Assembly: GCA_022652985.1 (NCBI GenBank) | Contig: JALCRY010000008.1 | Coordinates: 1-59,801 of the forward strand | Length of the DNA: 59,801 nucleotides | Direction of reading: 5' to 3' | Source: Eubacteriaceae bacterium | GTDB taxonomy: Bacteria > Bacillota > Clostridia > Peptostreptococcales > Anaerovoracaceae | In this document: one piece after another, positions 42,215 to 50,823 of the stretch | Position numbering within the stretch: position 1 is the first letter of the stretch | How the letters are laid out: every line of letters begins with the position of its first letter | Notes under the pieces: generated by a model | Database searches by the model: none | Told to the model about the DNA's origin: nothing | What the model saw: only the letters and a program-made list of their open reading frames with translations | Program-made: the position numbers and the translations under genes

Positions 42215-43463
42215 ATTTTACTGTCAGCGTGGCTTCATCTGTCTGAGAATTGCCGTCGCTGTCTGTTATGGTAAGTTTATATGTGTAACCGTTATACATC
42301 GTATATGCGGTGCCGAACACGGCCTGACCTGTCCAGGAACCTGAAGGCGCTGAAGCAGGTCCGATGATGTTTAACGGAGTGACCGTTCCGCTGTATGTGC
42401 CGCCGGCAGGCTTGCGCTGCCACGAATATTTGAACGGATATTTGCCGCCGCTGGCACTGAAGCTGAATACATAATTGCTTCCCGATGTGGCTGAGGCGTT
42501 GTTCAGGCCAAGTGCGATGCCGTATTTGATCCAGGCCGCATTCGATATTGTCGAGCCTCTGGAATTGGAGACGATGCATCTGAACTTAGTCCCGTAAGGG
42601 AATATGCTGTCTTTGCACGGCACCGTGAGTTTGGCGGACGTCACGCCCGCACACTGGCTGCCCGGAGCAGCTGACGCTGTGAGATCGGTCCATGCGCCGG
42701 TGCCGGACAGGCTGTATTGCCAGCTGTAGGAAATGCCGTCTGCAGCAGTGACTGAAAAACTGGCATTGTTGTAAACAAGCGATGTTTTGTTGCTATAAGG
42801 CTGAGTTGTGATCACCGGTGCTGCAGCCGGGCTGATAACGGTCAGGACAGCATCTTCAGAAACCTGGAAGCCGTATGTATCGTTGTGCACGACGCAGGAA
42901 TAATCTCCGCGGTTGGACGGAGTGACCGACGTTATCGAATATGATGCACCCGTGGCTCCGGCTATCGCATTCCCGTTAAAGAACCATTGATACGTTGATC
43001 CCGGTCTGGCGGTAATGCTGAAGGCCGCGTTTTCGCCTTCTTTGACGGTTACGTCCTTAGGCTGTTCCGTGATCGAGTCAGGCAGCGTCTGAAATTGTCT
43101 GACAGCGGAATATTTGCCTTTCTTCGTTCCATTGAATGCTCTCACGCGGACGGCATAAAGGGTGTAAATGTCGAGCCCGTACAAGGTGCAGGAAGTCCCG
43201 CTGACGATCTTGGTTTCCTGAGACTCCCACCCGCTGCCATCCTTGTCTATATAATAGTAGACCTTATACTTGCGGGCGTATTTTGCCTTCTTCCATTTGA
43301 CTTTGGCAGTCGTCGATGTGATATTCATCGCCGTCACGCCTTTGACCTTAGCCGGCGTACGCGAATACGCCGAGGCTGAAACAGGCATAAATGCCAGTAC
43401 GATCATCACACATAAAATGACCGCCGGCACAATGCCGCATCTTCTTTTTCTCATACTTCTCAT
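42213..43463 (-). CDS. Secreted FnIII / immunoglobulin-like protein
   Basis: A 416-residue exported protein. The signal peptide has the basic start RSMRKRRCG and core VILCVMIVLAFMPVSASA. An FnIII domain follows (about 37-130; KVKGVTAMNITSTTAKVKWK), then an Ig-like domain (QPKDVTVKEGENAAFSI to GDYSCVVHNDTYG), a second Ig-like domain (WQYSLSGTGAWTDL) and a closing beta domain ending TDEATLTVK. No wall-anchor motif. I start it at 43463 because GAGGTGATATCT gives better spacing to this ATG than to the GTG at 43472. The first domains are shared in type with the other secreted proteins nearby. Confidence 0.85.
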   Translation of the reverse strand: MRSMRKRRCGIVPAVILCVMIVLAFMPVSASAYSRTPAKVKGVTAMNITSTTAKVKWKKAKYARKYKVYYYIDKDGSGWESQETKIVSGTSCTLYGLDIYTLYAVRVRAFNGTKKGKYSAVRQFQTLPDSITEQPKDVTVKEGENAAFSITARPGSTYQWFFNGNAIAGATGASYSITSVTPSNRGDYSCVVHNDTYGFQVSEDAVLTVISPAAAPVITTQPYSNKTSLVYNNASFSVTAADGISYSWQYSLSGTGAWTDLTASAAPGSQCAGVTSAKLTVPCKDSIFPYGTKFRCIVSNSRGSTISNAAWIKYGIALGLNNASATSGSNYVFSFSASGGKYPFKYSWQRKPAGGTYSGTVTPLNIIGPASAPSGSWTGQAVFGTAYTMYNGYTYKLTITDSDGNSQTDEATLTVK

Positions 43464-43578
43464 AGATATCACCTCAGTAATATCATACTACGCAGAGCCG
43501 TCGATTAAATCAGACCAAAGGTCAGAAAACGAGCCGTCAAAATAGCCGTATGTCCAGGGCCCCGTGCGCCGTCAGACG

Positions 43579-44862
43579 TCATTCATCCAGGGCATCCAGC
43601 TGCTCTTCCACGAGTTTGATGCGTTTCGGCACCGGGTGCTCGATTATTTTTCCGCGTACGGTGATCATTTTGAGATCGCGCAGCGCGCGGAGATCTTCGA
43701 GCGGATTTTTCACTGTAACGATCATGTCCGCCGCTTTTCCCGGCTCGATCGTACCGGTAATGTTTTCTATCCCGGCCAGTTCGGCGTTGCGTTTTGTTGC
43801 CGTGTAAAGCGCGAATTTATTGCTTACCCCAACGAAGCGGTGGAAGCAGACAAGCTCCCGCCACATATTGTACTGCGGAGTGAACGGGCAGCCGGCATCA
43901 GTGCCGAGTCCGACCGGGATGCCGTTCGCGAGGCATTGCTTAGAGCAGTCGATGATGCCCCGGAAAACAACTCCGCCGTTGTAGAACTCGAGGTCGTTGA
44001 CATGCGTGACTTCTCTGTCGCAGAGAGCGTAAGGGAGCGCCGGAGACAGGGTGGTGATAAGGAAGGCATTCTTCTCTTTGAAGAGGCCGATGATTTCCTC
44101 ATCCGGTTCAGCTCCGTGTTCGATGCTGTCGACGCCGTTGGCCAGAGCTGCTCTGACGCCCTCAGGACTTTCGACATGTGCGGCAACATAAAGACCGCGT
44201 TCATGCGCGGCTGTGCAGGCCGCTTCTATTTCTGCCGGCGTCATTTTCATTTCGCCCGGTTCGCCTTTTTTCTTCGCGTCGAGCACGCCGCCGGTGATCA
44301 TGAGCTTGATAAAATCGACTCCGTGATCCGCCAGATCCTTTACGTAAAGTGCTGCTTCCTCCGGATCGTGAGCTTCGTATGCGAGCGAACCCGCCATGTG
44401 GCCGCCGGGCACGGATACCGCCATATCGGCGGACAGAAGTCTCGGCCCGACGATTTTGCCGGCAGCGATCCTGTCGCGTATCTGCGAGTCGACATGCTGA
44501 ACACCGCCGACCGCACGGACGGTCGTACACCCGCCGAGCAGCTGCTGCTTCGCGGAACCTTCGCAAATCTGCCGGAGGACCGCGTACGTGAGTTTATTAC
44601 TGGTAAGAGTCTTCACTAGTTTGGCGGCGTCGGTCTGTTTCTTCTGCGGTTTTCCGGAAGCGGGGAGATGAGCGTGCATGTTGATCAGCCCCGGCATGAT
44701 ATAATTGCCGGCCAGATCCACGAGCTCATAGCCTTCGAGATTTTCATTCTCGTCTGTGATTTTTTCGATTTTTTCTCCGTCTGTAAAAATGATCTTATCC
44801 GTCTGCGGTTCCATATCCTCGGAACCATCCAGAATAATGCCATGGATATATGCGTATTTCAT
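43579..44862 (-). CDS. Amidohydrolase (imidazolonepropionase/prolidase-like)
   Basis: A 427-residue cytosolic metal-dependent hydrolase. The usual amidohydrolase ligands are visible: H-x-H in INMHAHLP (about 62-64), a Lys in FIKLMITGGV that may be carbamylated, His in AAHVESPEG, His in SIEHGAEPD, and the catalytic Asp in GLGTDAGCPF. The C-terminal strands (GTIEPGKAADMIV) return to the small beta domain. The closest families by pattern are Zn-dependent carboxypeptidases/prolidases and imidazolonepropionase relatives, so a cyclic amide or N-acyl amino acid is a likely substrate. It stands among surface-protein genes with no evident pathway partner. Confidence 0.9.
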   Translation of the reverse strand: MKYAYIHGIILDGSEDMEPQTDKIIFTDGEKIEKITDENENLEGYELVDLAGNYIMPGLINMHAHLPASGKPQKKQTDAAKLVKTLTSNKLTYAVLRQICEGSAKQQLLGGCTTVRAVGGVQHVDSQIRDRIAAGKIVGPRLLSADMAVSVPGGHMAGSLAYEAHDPEEAALYVKDLADHGVDFIKLMITGGVLDAKKKGEPGEMKMTPAEIEAACTAAHERGLYVAAHVESPEGVRAALANGVDSIEHGAEPDEEIIGLFKEKNAFLITTLSPALPYALCDREVTHVNDLEFYNGGVVFRGIIDCSKQCLANGIPVGLGTDAGCPFTPQYNMWRELVCFHRFVGVSNKFALYTATKRNAELAGIENITGTIEPGKAADMIVTVKNPLEDLRALRDLKMITVRGKIIEHPVPKRIKLVEEQLDALDE

Positions 44863-44925
44863 AATAAGCGCTCCTTTCGCAACGTTCTTTGTTCCCTCTC
44901 CGATATGTGTTTATAAATGTTGAGA

Positions 44926-45606
44926 TCAAGGGGCCGGTTCAGTCACCGTGACCGTGCATTTTTCCGACTTTTTCCCGTTGTGCGCAATGCACCAGATCTT
45001 TGCCGTGCCGGCAGCTTTTGCAGTAACAGTTCCATTGCTGCTGACCGCTGCGACTTTTCTGTTGGAACTCTTCCAGCGTTTATAAGACGAAACGATATTG
45101 GAGGACGGCGCGAGCGATGCGCTCAGTTTTTCCGTCTGGCCGGCTGTCATTGCCAGTGACGTTTTGCTGATCGTGACCGTGCTGACGTTTTTTCTGTGCG
45201 ACAGCGATGTGCGCGCCGAGACCCAGAAACTCGATTTCTTCACGCTTCCCCTGAAAGCCTGGATGCGGTAAATATGTGTTTCATTGTGGCAGGTGCCTTC
45301 GATCTTCGCGCCGTAAACATCTGCCGGGAATGTATATTTATTGTACCACTTGCCGCCGAGCTTGACCTGCAGTATATAACCGCCCGCATGTCTGACGCTG
45401 CTCCATTTGATGATGAAGCCACGCGCGCCGCTCGGTCTGATGCTGACCGCTGCGGGTGCAGTAATGCCCGCCTTCGCCGCGGCATTGCCCGGCTGCGTGA
45501 CAGCAGCCGCCGACGCCGTACACGGCATGAACATTACTGCGGCAGCCAGCGCCAGCGCGCAGATGAGCACCGGACGAACGATATTTTTTCTTATCCTGTA
45601 AAACAT
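44926..45606 (-). CDS. Secreted FnIII-like / Big2 protein
   Basis: A 226-residue exported protein. Signal peptide at 1-35 (PVLICALALAAAVMFMPCTA core). An FnIII-like domain is at about 50-135 (RPSGARGFIIKWSSVRHAGG) and a Big2 domain at about 140-222 (ISKTSLAMTAGQTEKLSA to CTVTVT). I start at ATG 45606, after GGAAGGATCAGAGATA. The frame is open far upstream, but that region lacks coding character. It is divergent from the BspA-like gene, sharing a 150-bp upstream region. Confidence 0.85.
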   Translation of the reverse strand: MFYRIRKNIVRPVLICALALAAAVMFMPCTASAAAVTQPGNAAAKAGITAPAAVSIRPSGARGFIIKWSSVRHAGGYILQVKLGGKWYNKYTFPADVYGAKIEGTCHNETHIYRIQAFRGSVKKSSFWVSARTSLSHRKNVSTVTISKTSLAMTAGQTEKLSASLAPSSNIVSSYKRWKSSNRKVAAVSSNGTVTAKAAGTAKIWCIAHNGKKSEKCTVTVTEPAP

Positions 45607-45759
45607 TATCTCTGATCCTTCCATGTTGCTTTGCATTAAGTCTGCATCTATTATACCACCGCTGAAAATATAATCATACACTGACGCCTGCTGCTGATAT
45701 ATAATAAAAGCAGAAAACAGGGCGGCTGATGACCGCTTGGCAGAATGAGAGGAAGGCAT

Positions 45760-46665
45760 ATGAAAACAGGCGGAATGATAAAAAAAGTCGGGAGGGCTCC
45801 GGGTCGTCTCGTGCTGCCGGTACTGCTGGCAGCGTTGATAGCGATTTTCATGTGTACGGCGGTATTGTCGGGAAGCGATGCGTACGCAATGTCGAGACCC
45901 GGCAAAGTCAGAGGCATTACTGCTTCCGTACAGTCCGACACATACATTGCCGTGACATGGCAGAAAGCTGCACACGCAGGCGGCTACATAGTTTACCGTG
46001 CATCGGCGGGCGGATATAAGAGAGTCAAAAAGCTGACTTCCGGGAAAAGCACACGGTTTGATGATGCGAGCCTGAAAGCGGACACGCAGTATTCGTATTA
46101 TGTGAAAGCGTACCGGCGGTCGGACGGCCGGACTGTTTACGGCAGACCTTCGCAGAAAGTGAAGTCTGTTACCGATGCCGGAGATCCAACCTGTGAAGAA
46201 TCGATTTACAAAGATCGTGCGGACAGCGACGGCTTCTGCACTATCGACGGCGTGCTGTATGCATATATAGGGACGGCGGAAAGTGTTACGGTCCCGGACA
46301 ATGTCAGAGAGATCGCATCTGATGCTTTTTCGGGGGATCTCGAGGAAGGTCATGAGCACGGGAAAAATCTCAGGGAAGTAATTATTCCCGGCAGTGTAAA
46401 GAAGATCGACGGCCGCGCGTTCGCGTTCACCAACGCCGACGTGATCGAGATCCGTGAGGGCGTGGAGCAGATAGGCAATGCGGCCTTTATGGACAGTTAT
46501 ATTAATAAAATAAGTTTTCCGGCATCGCTCACGAAGATCGGCTGGGGGATCATGGAGACTGAAGAAGGGCTGGAAGGAACAGAAATATATGTCGTTAAGG
46601 GTTCTGCAATATATAAATATTTCAAACGCAGTATGCCGTACGGCGACGCGACGCTGAAATTCTGA
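45760..46665 (+). CDS. Secreted FnIII + BspA-type leucine-rich repeat protein
   Basis: A 301-residue exported protein. The signal/membrane segment (LVLPVLLAALIAIFMCTAVL) is followed by an FnIII domain (about 48-135; KVRGITASVQSDTYIAVTWQ). Then come BspA/LRR_5-type repeats (about 160-285): ESVTVPDNVREIASDAFSG, LREVIIPGSVKKIDGRAFAF and KISFPASLTKIGW. BspA-like repeats commonly serve in binding to host matrix or other microbes. The ATG at 45760 follows GAGGAAGGC. Confidence 0.85.
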   Translation: MKTGGMIKKVGRAPGRLVLPVLLAALIAIFMCTAVLSGSDAYAMSRPGKVRGITASVQSDTYIAVTWQKAAHAGGYIVYRASAGGYKRVKKLTSGKSTRFDDASLKADTQYSYYVKAYRRSDGRTVYGRPSQKVKSVTDAGDPTCEESIYKDRADSDGFCTIDGVLYAYIGTAESVTVPDNVREIASDAFSGDLEEGHEHGKNLREVIIPGSVKKIDGRAFAFTNADVIEIREGVEQIGNAAFMDSYINKISFPASLTKIGWGIMETEEGLEGTEIYVVKGSAIYKYFKRSMPYGDATLKF

Positions 46666-46711
46666 CAAAGTCACTGCTGAAGTGCTATAATATTTGCAGG
46701 GAGGAGATATT

Positions 46712-47377
46712 ATGAAAAGATATTTGAAAATAATAATGGCAGCGGCGATGTCCGTCTGCCTGGCTGCAGTTTTTACGGCTGTACCGGCAAATGCGGCTTC
46801 GCCGATGGCGTGTTCGCAGAAGGTCAGCGCGAGCGGCTCCGGCGTGATCTGTGTTTCGTCGTACCCTTCACTGAGAACCGTGAAGCTCTATAAACGGGGC
46901 GGCGGCACCTGGAATTACAAATGCAGTAATAAAGGTACGCGTGATTCCGCGAGCGGCAGAACGTACTACGCATTCAAAGTCAGCAAAGGCAAATACAAAG
47001 TAAAAGGTTCGAGCAAAGGCAATCTGGGCAGCGCACGCTTCGTAAAATACATCCGCAGCATCGATGCTGTATATGACACGACATATTTCTGTGCCGCGCA
47101 GGTGAAAAACACCGCTCTTTACAAATTTACAGCGAAGTATGACTGTACCTGCTTCGGGATCAGCACGTACAACGGCTCTATAGCACTGCTGGATGCAAAT
47201 AAGAAGACCATAAAATCGATCGGCAGTATCGAGAAATACTGCAGCAGTGAAAACAGCACGTCATTCAAGACGACAGTCGGCCAGACATACTACGCCAAAC
47301 TGACGTCCAAGATGGGCAACTGCGGATATTACACCATCAGACTCGGCCGGGGATACGCGAGCGAAGCCGTGAACTAA
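46712..47377 (+). CDS. Secreted protein of unknown function
   Basis: A 221-residue exported protein. Signal peptide at about 1-28 (IIMAAAMSVCLAAVFTAVPA, cut near ANAA). The mature part is small-residue and basic-rich with many Tyr and Cys (YDCTCFGISTYNGSIALLDA, then GQTYYAKLTSKMGNCGYYTI). The last part resembles the bacterial pre-peptidase C-terminal type beta-sandwich (gas of Y/T-rich strands), but the match is loose. GGGAGGAGATATT precedes the ATG, and a terminator follows. It is probably part of the same envelope set. Confidence 0.7.
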   Translation: MKRYLKIIMAAAMSVCLAAVFTAVPANAASPMACSQKVSASGSGVICVSSYPSLRTVKLYKRGGGTWNYKCSNKGTRDSASGRTYYAFKVSKGKYKVKGSSKGNLGSARFVKYIRSIDAVYDTTYFCAAQVKNTALYKFTAKYDCTCFGISTYNGSIALLDANKKTIKSIGSIEKYCSSENSTSFKTTVGQTYYAKLTSKMGNCGYYTIRLGRGYASEAVN

Positions 47378-47460
47378 ACGGCCGCGTTCAGTGCTCCCTG
47401 TGCGCCCTGCTGACCGCGATCCATGATAATAATGATCATAAATATAACAAGGGAAAATAC

Positions 47461-47492
47461 GCAAAGGACCTGCATCTCAGCAGGCCCTTTTG
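47461..47492 (+). terminator. Terminator after the secreted-protein gene
   Basis: GCAAAGGACCTGC (47461-47473) pairs with GCAGGCCCTTTTGC (47480-47493), with the T run inside the right arm. Confidence 0.75.
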
Positions 47493-47495
47493 CTT

Positions 47496-47841
47496 TACCC
47501 TATAAATGAAATATGATAAATACCCTGTGTGTAATACTGCTTTAAGAGTATTTCCCGATTCAATTATATTATATATTTTTCTGCGCGCGGAGAGAATACC
47601 CATAGGGACAGAAAAACGGGTGACTTTTTAGACGAACGGACAATGCGGACGCGGAATGCCGTAATAGTGAGTTTCCGGGCGGTCATGCGGACTGCAGTAA
47701 TGGCTGTATATATATGATTGCAGCGGCTGCAGTCGTCGATAGAGCATATCTGGCTGATCTGGAAGCGGAGAGAAACACGTCCTTCCTTGAATGAATAATC
47801 TATAAAAATAAAAATAAATAAAGTAAAATACAAAAAAGTAC
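47496..47841. other. Gene-poor stretch without recognised features
   Basis: About 350 bases between the terminator and the pilin promoter. The left part is A+T-rich, the middle (47580-47760) is G+C-richer with no good reading frame, and the right end is an A-rich tract (about 47800-47840). I looked for cyclic-di-GMP riboswitch signatures, since pilin genes often have them, and saw none. Confidence 0.5.
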
Positions 47842-47870
47842 TTGCATTTTGTGCGCATATTCGATATACT
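47842..47870 (+). promoter_or_regulatory. Promoter of the pilin gene
   Basis: TTGCAT (47842-47847), a 17-base spacer, TATACT (47865-47870). An A-rich tract upstream could act as an UP element. It leaves an untranslated leader of about 93 bases. Confidence 0.75.
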
Positions 47871-47969
47871 TAGGACAATCAAAGAAACACATGAAGAACC
47901 AAGTGTATAATGATAAATCACAAACGTATATGCGGCCGAGGTGCTGCTGGGTAGTAGGAGGTATTATTA

Positions 47970-48401
47970 ATGGAAAAGATGACAAGAACAATCAACGAGC
48001 TGCAGATGGGCAAAAAGCCGCTGAGCAAAAAGGGATTCACCCTTGTAGAAATTATCGTAGTATTAGTTATCCTGGCAATACTTGCCGCGATACTGATCCC
48101 GTCGATGGTCGGATACATCGATAAGGCCAACAGCAAGACCGCGGTTGTAGAAGCGAGATCATGCGTAATGGCAGCACAGACAGTTGTATCAGAGAATTAT
48201 AAAACGGGAACAACGAGCGCGGTTGATGATACAATGTTGGCTGATATCAATAATCTTGCTGAAATGAGTGATAAATGTGGAGTATTGAAAACAACTGATA
48301 TCACTCTCGATGGAGCAAAAATTGCCACACTGAAAATGACGTCTTCAAACGGTAAAGTAGTGACATATACCAGATCTACAGGGAAATATACAGTTCAGTA
48401 A
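47970..48401 (+). CDS. Orphan type IV pilin-like protein
   Basis: A 143-residue prepilin. The class-III-type signal LSKKGFTLVEIIVVLVI would be cut by prepilin peptidase after the Gly, leaving Phe1 and the conserved Glu5, then a hydrophobic helix to about residue 45. The remainder (about 98 residues) is a small globular head. The long 21-residue leader is usual in Clostridia. No pilus ATPase, platform or prepilin peptidase gene is in the window, so it depends on a system elsewhere or is a solitary major pilin. TAGGAGGTATTATTA precedes the ATG. Confidence 0.92.
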   Translation: MEKMTRTINELQMGKKPLSKKGFTLVEIIVVLVILAILAAILIPSMVGYIDKANSKTAVVEARSCVMAAQTVVSENYKTGTTSAVDDTMLADINNLAEMSDKCGVLKTTDITLDGAKIATLKMTSSNGKVVTYTRSTGKYTVQ

Positions 48402-48427
48402 TAACAATATCGAGTAGTAAAAATGCG

Positions 48428-48454
48428 GCGGGGAGCTTTTCTCCCCGCTTTTTT
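48428..48454 (+). terminator. Terminator after the pilin gene
   Basis: GCGGGGAG, CTTTT loop, CTCCCCGC, then TTTTTT. Confidence 0.93.
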
Positions 48455-48514
48455 CTTGCCCTGATCGTAGTGCCGTCACTGCCATCGTCCATCTGACATT
48501 GACCGGCGCCGCTG

Positions 48515-49726
48515 CTACGCTTTCCTGAAGCCGCCGCCTTTGTATGACAGCCAGAAGATCGGCACGGCGATCAGCTGCATTACTGCGGAGAAGATCACGA
48601 GGCCGAGCGGCGAGAAGTCATAGAGAATGCCGAGGAGCCAGCTCCCGAGGAACCAGCAGATCCCGAACGCGGTCTGGAAAATGCCGAACCCGGACGAGCG
48701 GTTCTGCTTGGGAACGATTTCTGTTACGGCGGCTTTCAGGATGGATTCCTGCGCGCCCATGCCGACGCCCCAGAGAGCCACGCCGAGGAACAGCGCCCAT
48801 TTTGCGGTGAGATAAAATATGAAGAAGGCCGCGGGTGCGGACATGAGTGCGGAAAGCATCAGCACCCTGATGCCGTACTTGTCATAGAGCCAGCCGAAAA
48901 ACAGCGCGGCGAAGGCATCGACAGCCATAGCGCCCGCATATATCAGCGAGACGGTGTCGGCCGGGATCAGCGCAGTCTTGATGGTGTGCATTGTGACCAG
49001 CGAAAAGTCGACGAAGCCTGCAGCGAAAAAACTGATTGCCACAATATAAAGTATGAACGAGCGGTTCATGCGGAACGCGGGTGCGGACTCATCGGCCGGA
49101 GGTTCGAAATTTTCCGGTTCCGGGTAATGCCGTTTGGCCGTGAACAGCAGGGCGATCGTGATCATTGCCGGTATTCCGAGTATGGCGAAACAAAGCACGT
49201 ACGATGAATAAAGATCGCCGCCTTTTTTGATGTACAGAACGAAAAACAATATTACCGGGCCAAGAAAAGCGCCGATCTGATCGAGAAATTCCTGGATGGC
49301 GAAACTTTTGCCGGTACCGGTCTGCGATGCCGCGAACGAGATGAGAGTATCCTTTGCCGGTTTTTTGATAGCTTTGCCCATGCGCTGGATGACGATGAGT
49401 ATGCACGCCCAGATCCAGCCGTTTTGCGGAACGAGGGCGAGAGCGACTATTGCCGCGCAGTCGATGATGTATCCTGCGATGGTGATTTCCCAGTAATGCT
49501 TTGAACGGTCGGTGAGGTATCCGGTCAGCAGGCGCAGCGAGTATCCGATGCATTCGCCGAGTCCGGAGATGAATCCGATGGCAGCAGCCGATGCGCCGGC
49601 CAGGCTGAGATATGCGCCTATTATGCTGGACGCTCCTTCATGTGTCATGTCTGAAAACAGACTGACGACTCCCATGAGTGCGACAAAGGCAAAGGCGCTT
49701 TTTTTAAGGTTATTTGAGTTCTTCAT
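48515..49726 (-). CDS. MFS transporter
   Basis: A 403-residue membrane protein with about twelve hydrophobic helices. YLTDRSKHYW after the third segment is the MFS loop 2-3 motif (G-x-L-x-D), and GWLYDKYGIRVLML is its repeat in the second half. The central loop is charged (EPENFEPPADES). Substrate unknown; the family includes drug efflux and nutrient carriers. I start at ATG 49726 (MKNSNNLKK). No ribosome site precedes it; a perfect TGCTATAAT box ends six bases upstream. Confidence 0.88.
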   Translation of the reverse strand: MKNSNNLKKSAFAFVALMGVVSLFSDMTHEGASSIIGAYLSLAGASAAAIGFISGLGECIGYSLRLLTGYLTDRSKHYWEITIAGYIIDCAAIVALALVPQNGWIWACILIVIQRMGKAIKKPAKDTLISFAASQTGTGKSFAIQEFLDQIGAFLGPVILFFVLYIKKGGDLYSSYVLCFAILGIPAMITIALLFTAKRHYPEPENFEPPADESAPAFRMNRSFILYIVAISFFAAGFVDFSLVTMHTIKTALIPADTVSLIYAGAMAVDAFAALFFGWLYDKYGIRVLMLSALMSAPAAFFIFYLTAKWALFLGVALWGVGMGAQESILKAAVTEIVPKQNRSSGFGIFQTAFGICWFLGSWLLGILYDFSPLGLVIFSAVMQLIAVPIFWLSYKGGGFRKA

Positions 49727-49732
49727 GCAGAC

Positions 49733-49738
49733 ATTATA
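49733..49738 (-). promoter_or_regulatory. Extended -10 box directly before the MFS start (leaderless promoter)
   Basis: On the minus strand TATGCTATAAT gives a TGn-extended perfect -10. The next six bases are GTCTGC and then the ATG, so transcription should begin at the A of the start codon. The -35 is weak (TTACGG). Confidence 0.65.
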
Positions 49739-49845
49739 GCATAGGCCGCAAGTGCCGTAATGATTATTTTGCCCGCGGACCATCGGGAGTGTTTCGGCAT
49801 GAGTGTATTTTGGATAACCAGTCGGGATCAAATGCGGAAATGCGC

Positions 49846-49893
49846 AAAAAAGCATATGCGCTCCGACTGGATGTTTTGCCGGGGCGCATATGC
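49846..49893 (-). terminator. Terminator of the cyclase gene, with a second hairpin upstream
   Basis: GCATATGCGCTCC (49852-49864) pairs with GGGGCGCATATGC (49881-49893); read leftward the stem is followed by TTTTTT (49851-49846). A second inverted repeat (ACAGCC...GATC, GATCGC...GGCTGT, 49937-49969) lies nearer the gene and has no T run. Confidence 0.8.
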
Positions 49894-49981
49894 GTTACTT
49901 ATTCTATCAGATTTCAGATTTGCTCATTCCGGGTTAACAGCCGTGCGATCTGCAGGGATCGCGGGCTGTGTCAGATACTGA

Positions 49982-50740
49982 TCAGTCAGGCAGGATCGCC
50001 CATACTCTTGCAGGCATTCCGTTTGCTTCCATGATTCTCGGGAATGCTACAAAGATGATAGCGCCTGTAGGAGGTACCTGGTCGAGGTTGTCCATTACTT
50101 CGATCTGGAATTTGTCCTGCGCGAGAACGTATCTTTCGCACTGGATGTCTCCTGCTGCTGCGCTGCCTACTGCTGCGTCGGTATCAAACGGTTCATGACC
50201 TACTGCAGCTACGCCTCTTTCCTCGATGAGGAATTTCAGTGTATCCATTGTCCAGCCCGGATAGTGCTCCTGGCCTGTTTCATCTGCCATGGTCATCTTG
50301 TCGCCGTCAGGCCATCTCTTGCACCAGTCTGTTCTCATTGCTACGAAGCAGCCTGCAGGGATCTTTCCGTACTTTGCCTCGAACTCTTCGATATCAGACA
50401 TTTTCAGTTCATAGTCGATGTTTTCCTTTACCTTGTCGCTGACGTCAATTACAACGAGAGGCAGGCAGAGATCTTTTACTCCGAAGTCGCCTGCAGGGCG
50501 GCCGTCTCTGATGAAATGAGCCGGTGCATCGATATGTGTACCGAACTGGCCTACGAATTTCTGTGTATAGATCTTGAACTCCATGCCTTCGCACTCGCCC
50601 CAGTCGATACATGTTTTATTGAGCTCGATAGCGCCGTCAGGGAATCCGCTCCAGGCCGGGCTGTCCTGATAAAGTTCGTGCGACAGTTCAACCCAGGTAT
50701 GTCCCTTAAGCTCTTCAAGTGTTTGCCATAATGTGCTCAT
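49982..50740 (-). CDS. Cyclase-family (kynurenine formamidase-like) hydrolase
   Basis: A 252-residue protein of the putative cyclase family. The metal-binding signature is complete: VGQFGTHIDAPAHF (about 64-77) with His, Asp and His ligands, and a later His in VGHEPFDTDA. Members include bacterial kynurenine formamidases and isatin hydrolase, which open amide or lactam bonds using Mn or Zn. It is the last gene of a leftward cluster with a permease and PanB-like enzyme. AAAAGGAGATGTAATT precedes the ATG, and a TATAAT box at about 50787-50792 suggests its own promoter. Confidence 0.9.
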   Translation of the reverse strand: MSTLWQTLEELKGHTWVELSHELYQDSPAWSGFPDGAIELNKTCIDWGECEGMEFKIYTQKFVGQFGTHIDAPAHFIRDGRPAGDFGVKDLCLPLVVIDVSDKVKENIDYELKMSDIEEFEAKYGKIPAGCFVAMRTDWCKRWPDGDKMTMADETGQEHYPGWTMDTLKFLIEERGVAAVGHEPFDTDAAVGSAAAGDIQCERYVLAQDKFQIEVMDNLDQVPPTGAIIFVAFPRIMEANGMPARVWAILPD

Positions 50741-50823
50741 AATTACATCTCCTTTTCTGATAAGTGATAACTATATTACTATTATAGGGCAATTCGAGAT
50801 AGATGTCTGTCTCAAATATAGCT

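Noticed and set aside
43564..44619. A 351-codon plus-strand protein
   Set aside because: It is the antisense of the amidohydrolase gene, with no ribosome site and no recognisable domain.
44926..46674. A single 582-codon minus-strand protein over this range
   Set aside because: Only the part from 45606 leftward has a signal peptide and known domains; the rest is antisense to the well-supported BspA-like gene.
47580..47760. Cyclic-di-GMP riboswitch upstream of the pilin
   Set aside because: The conserved core sequences of class I and II are absent, and the pilin promoter lies downstream of this stretch.
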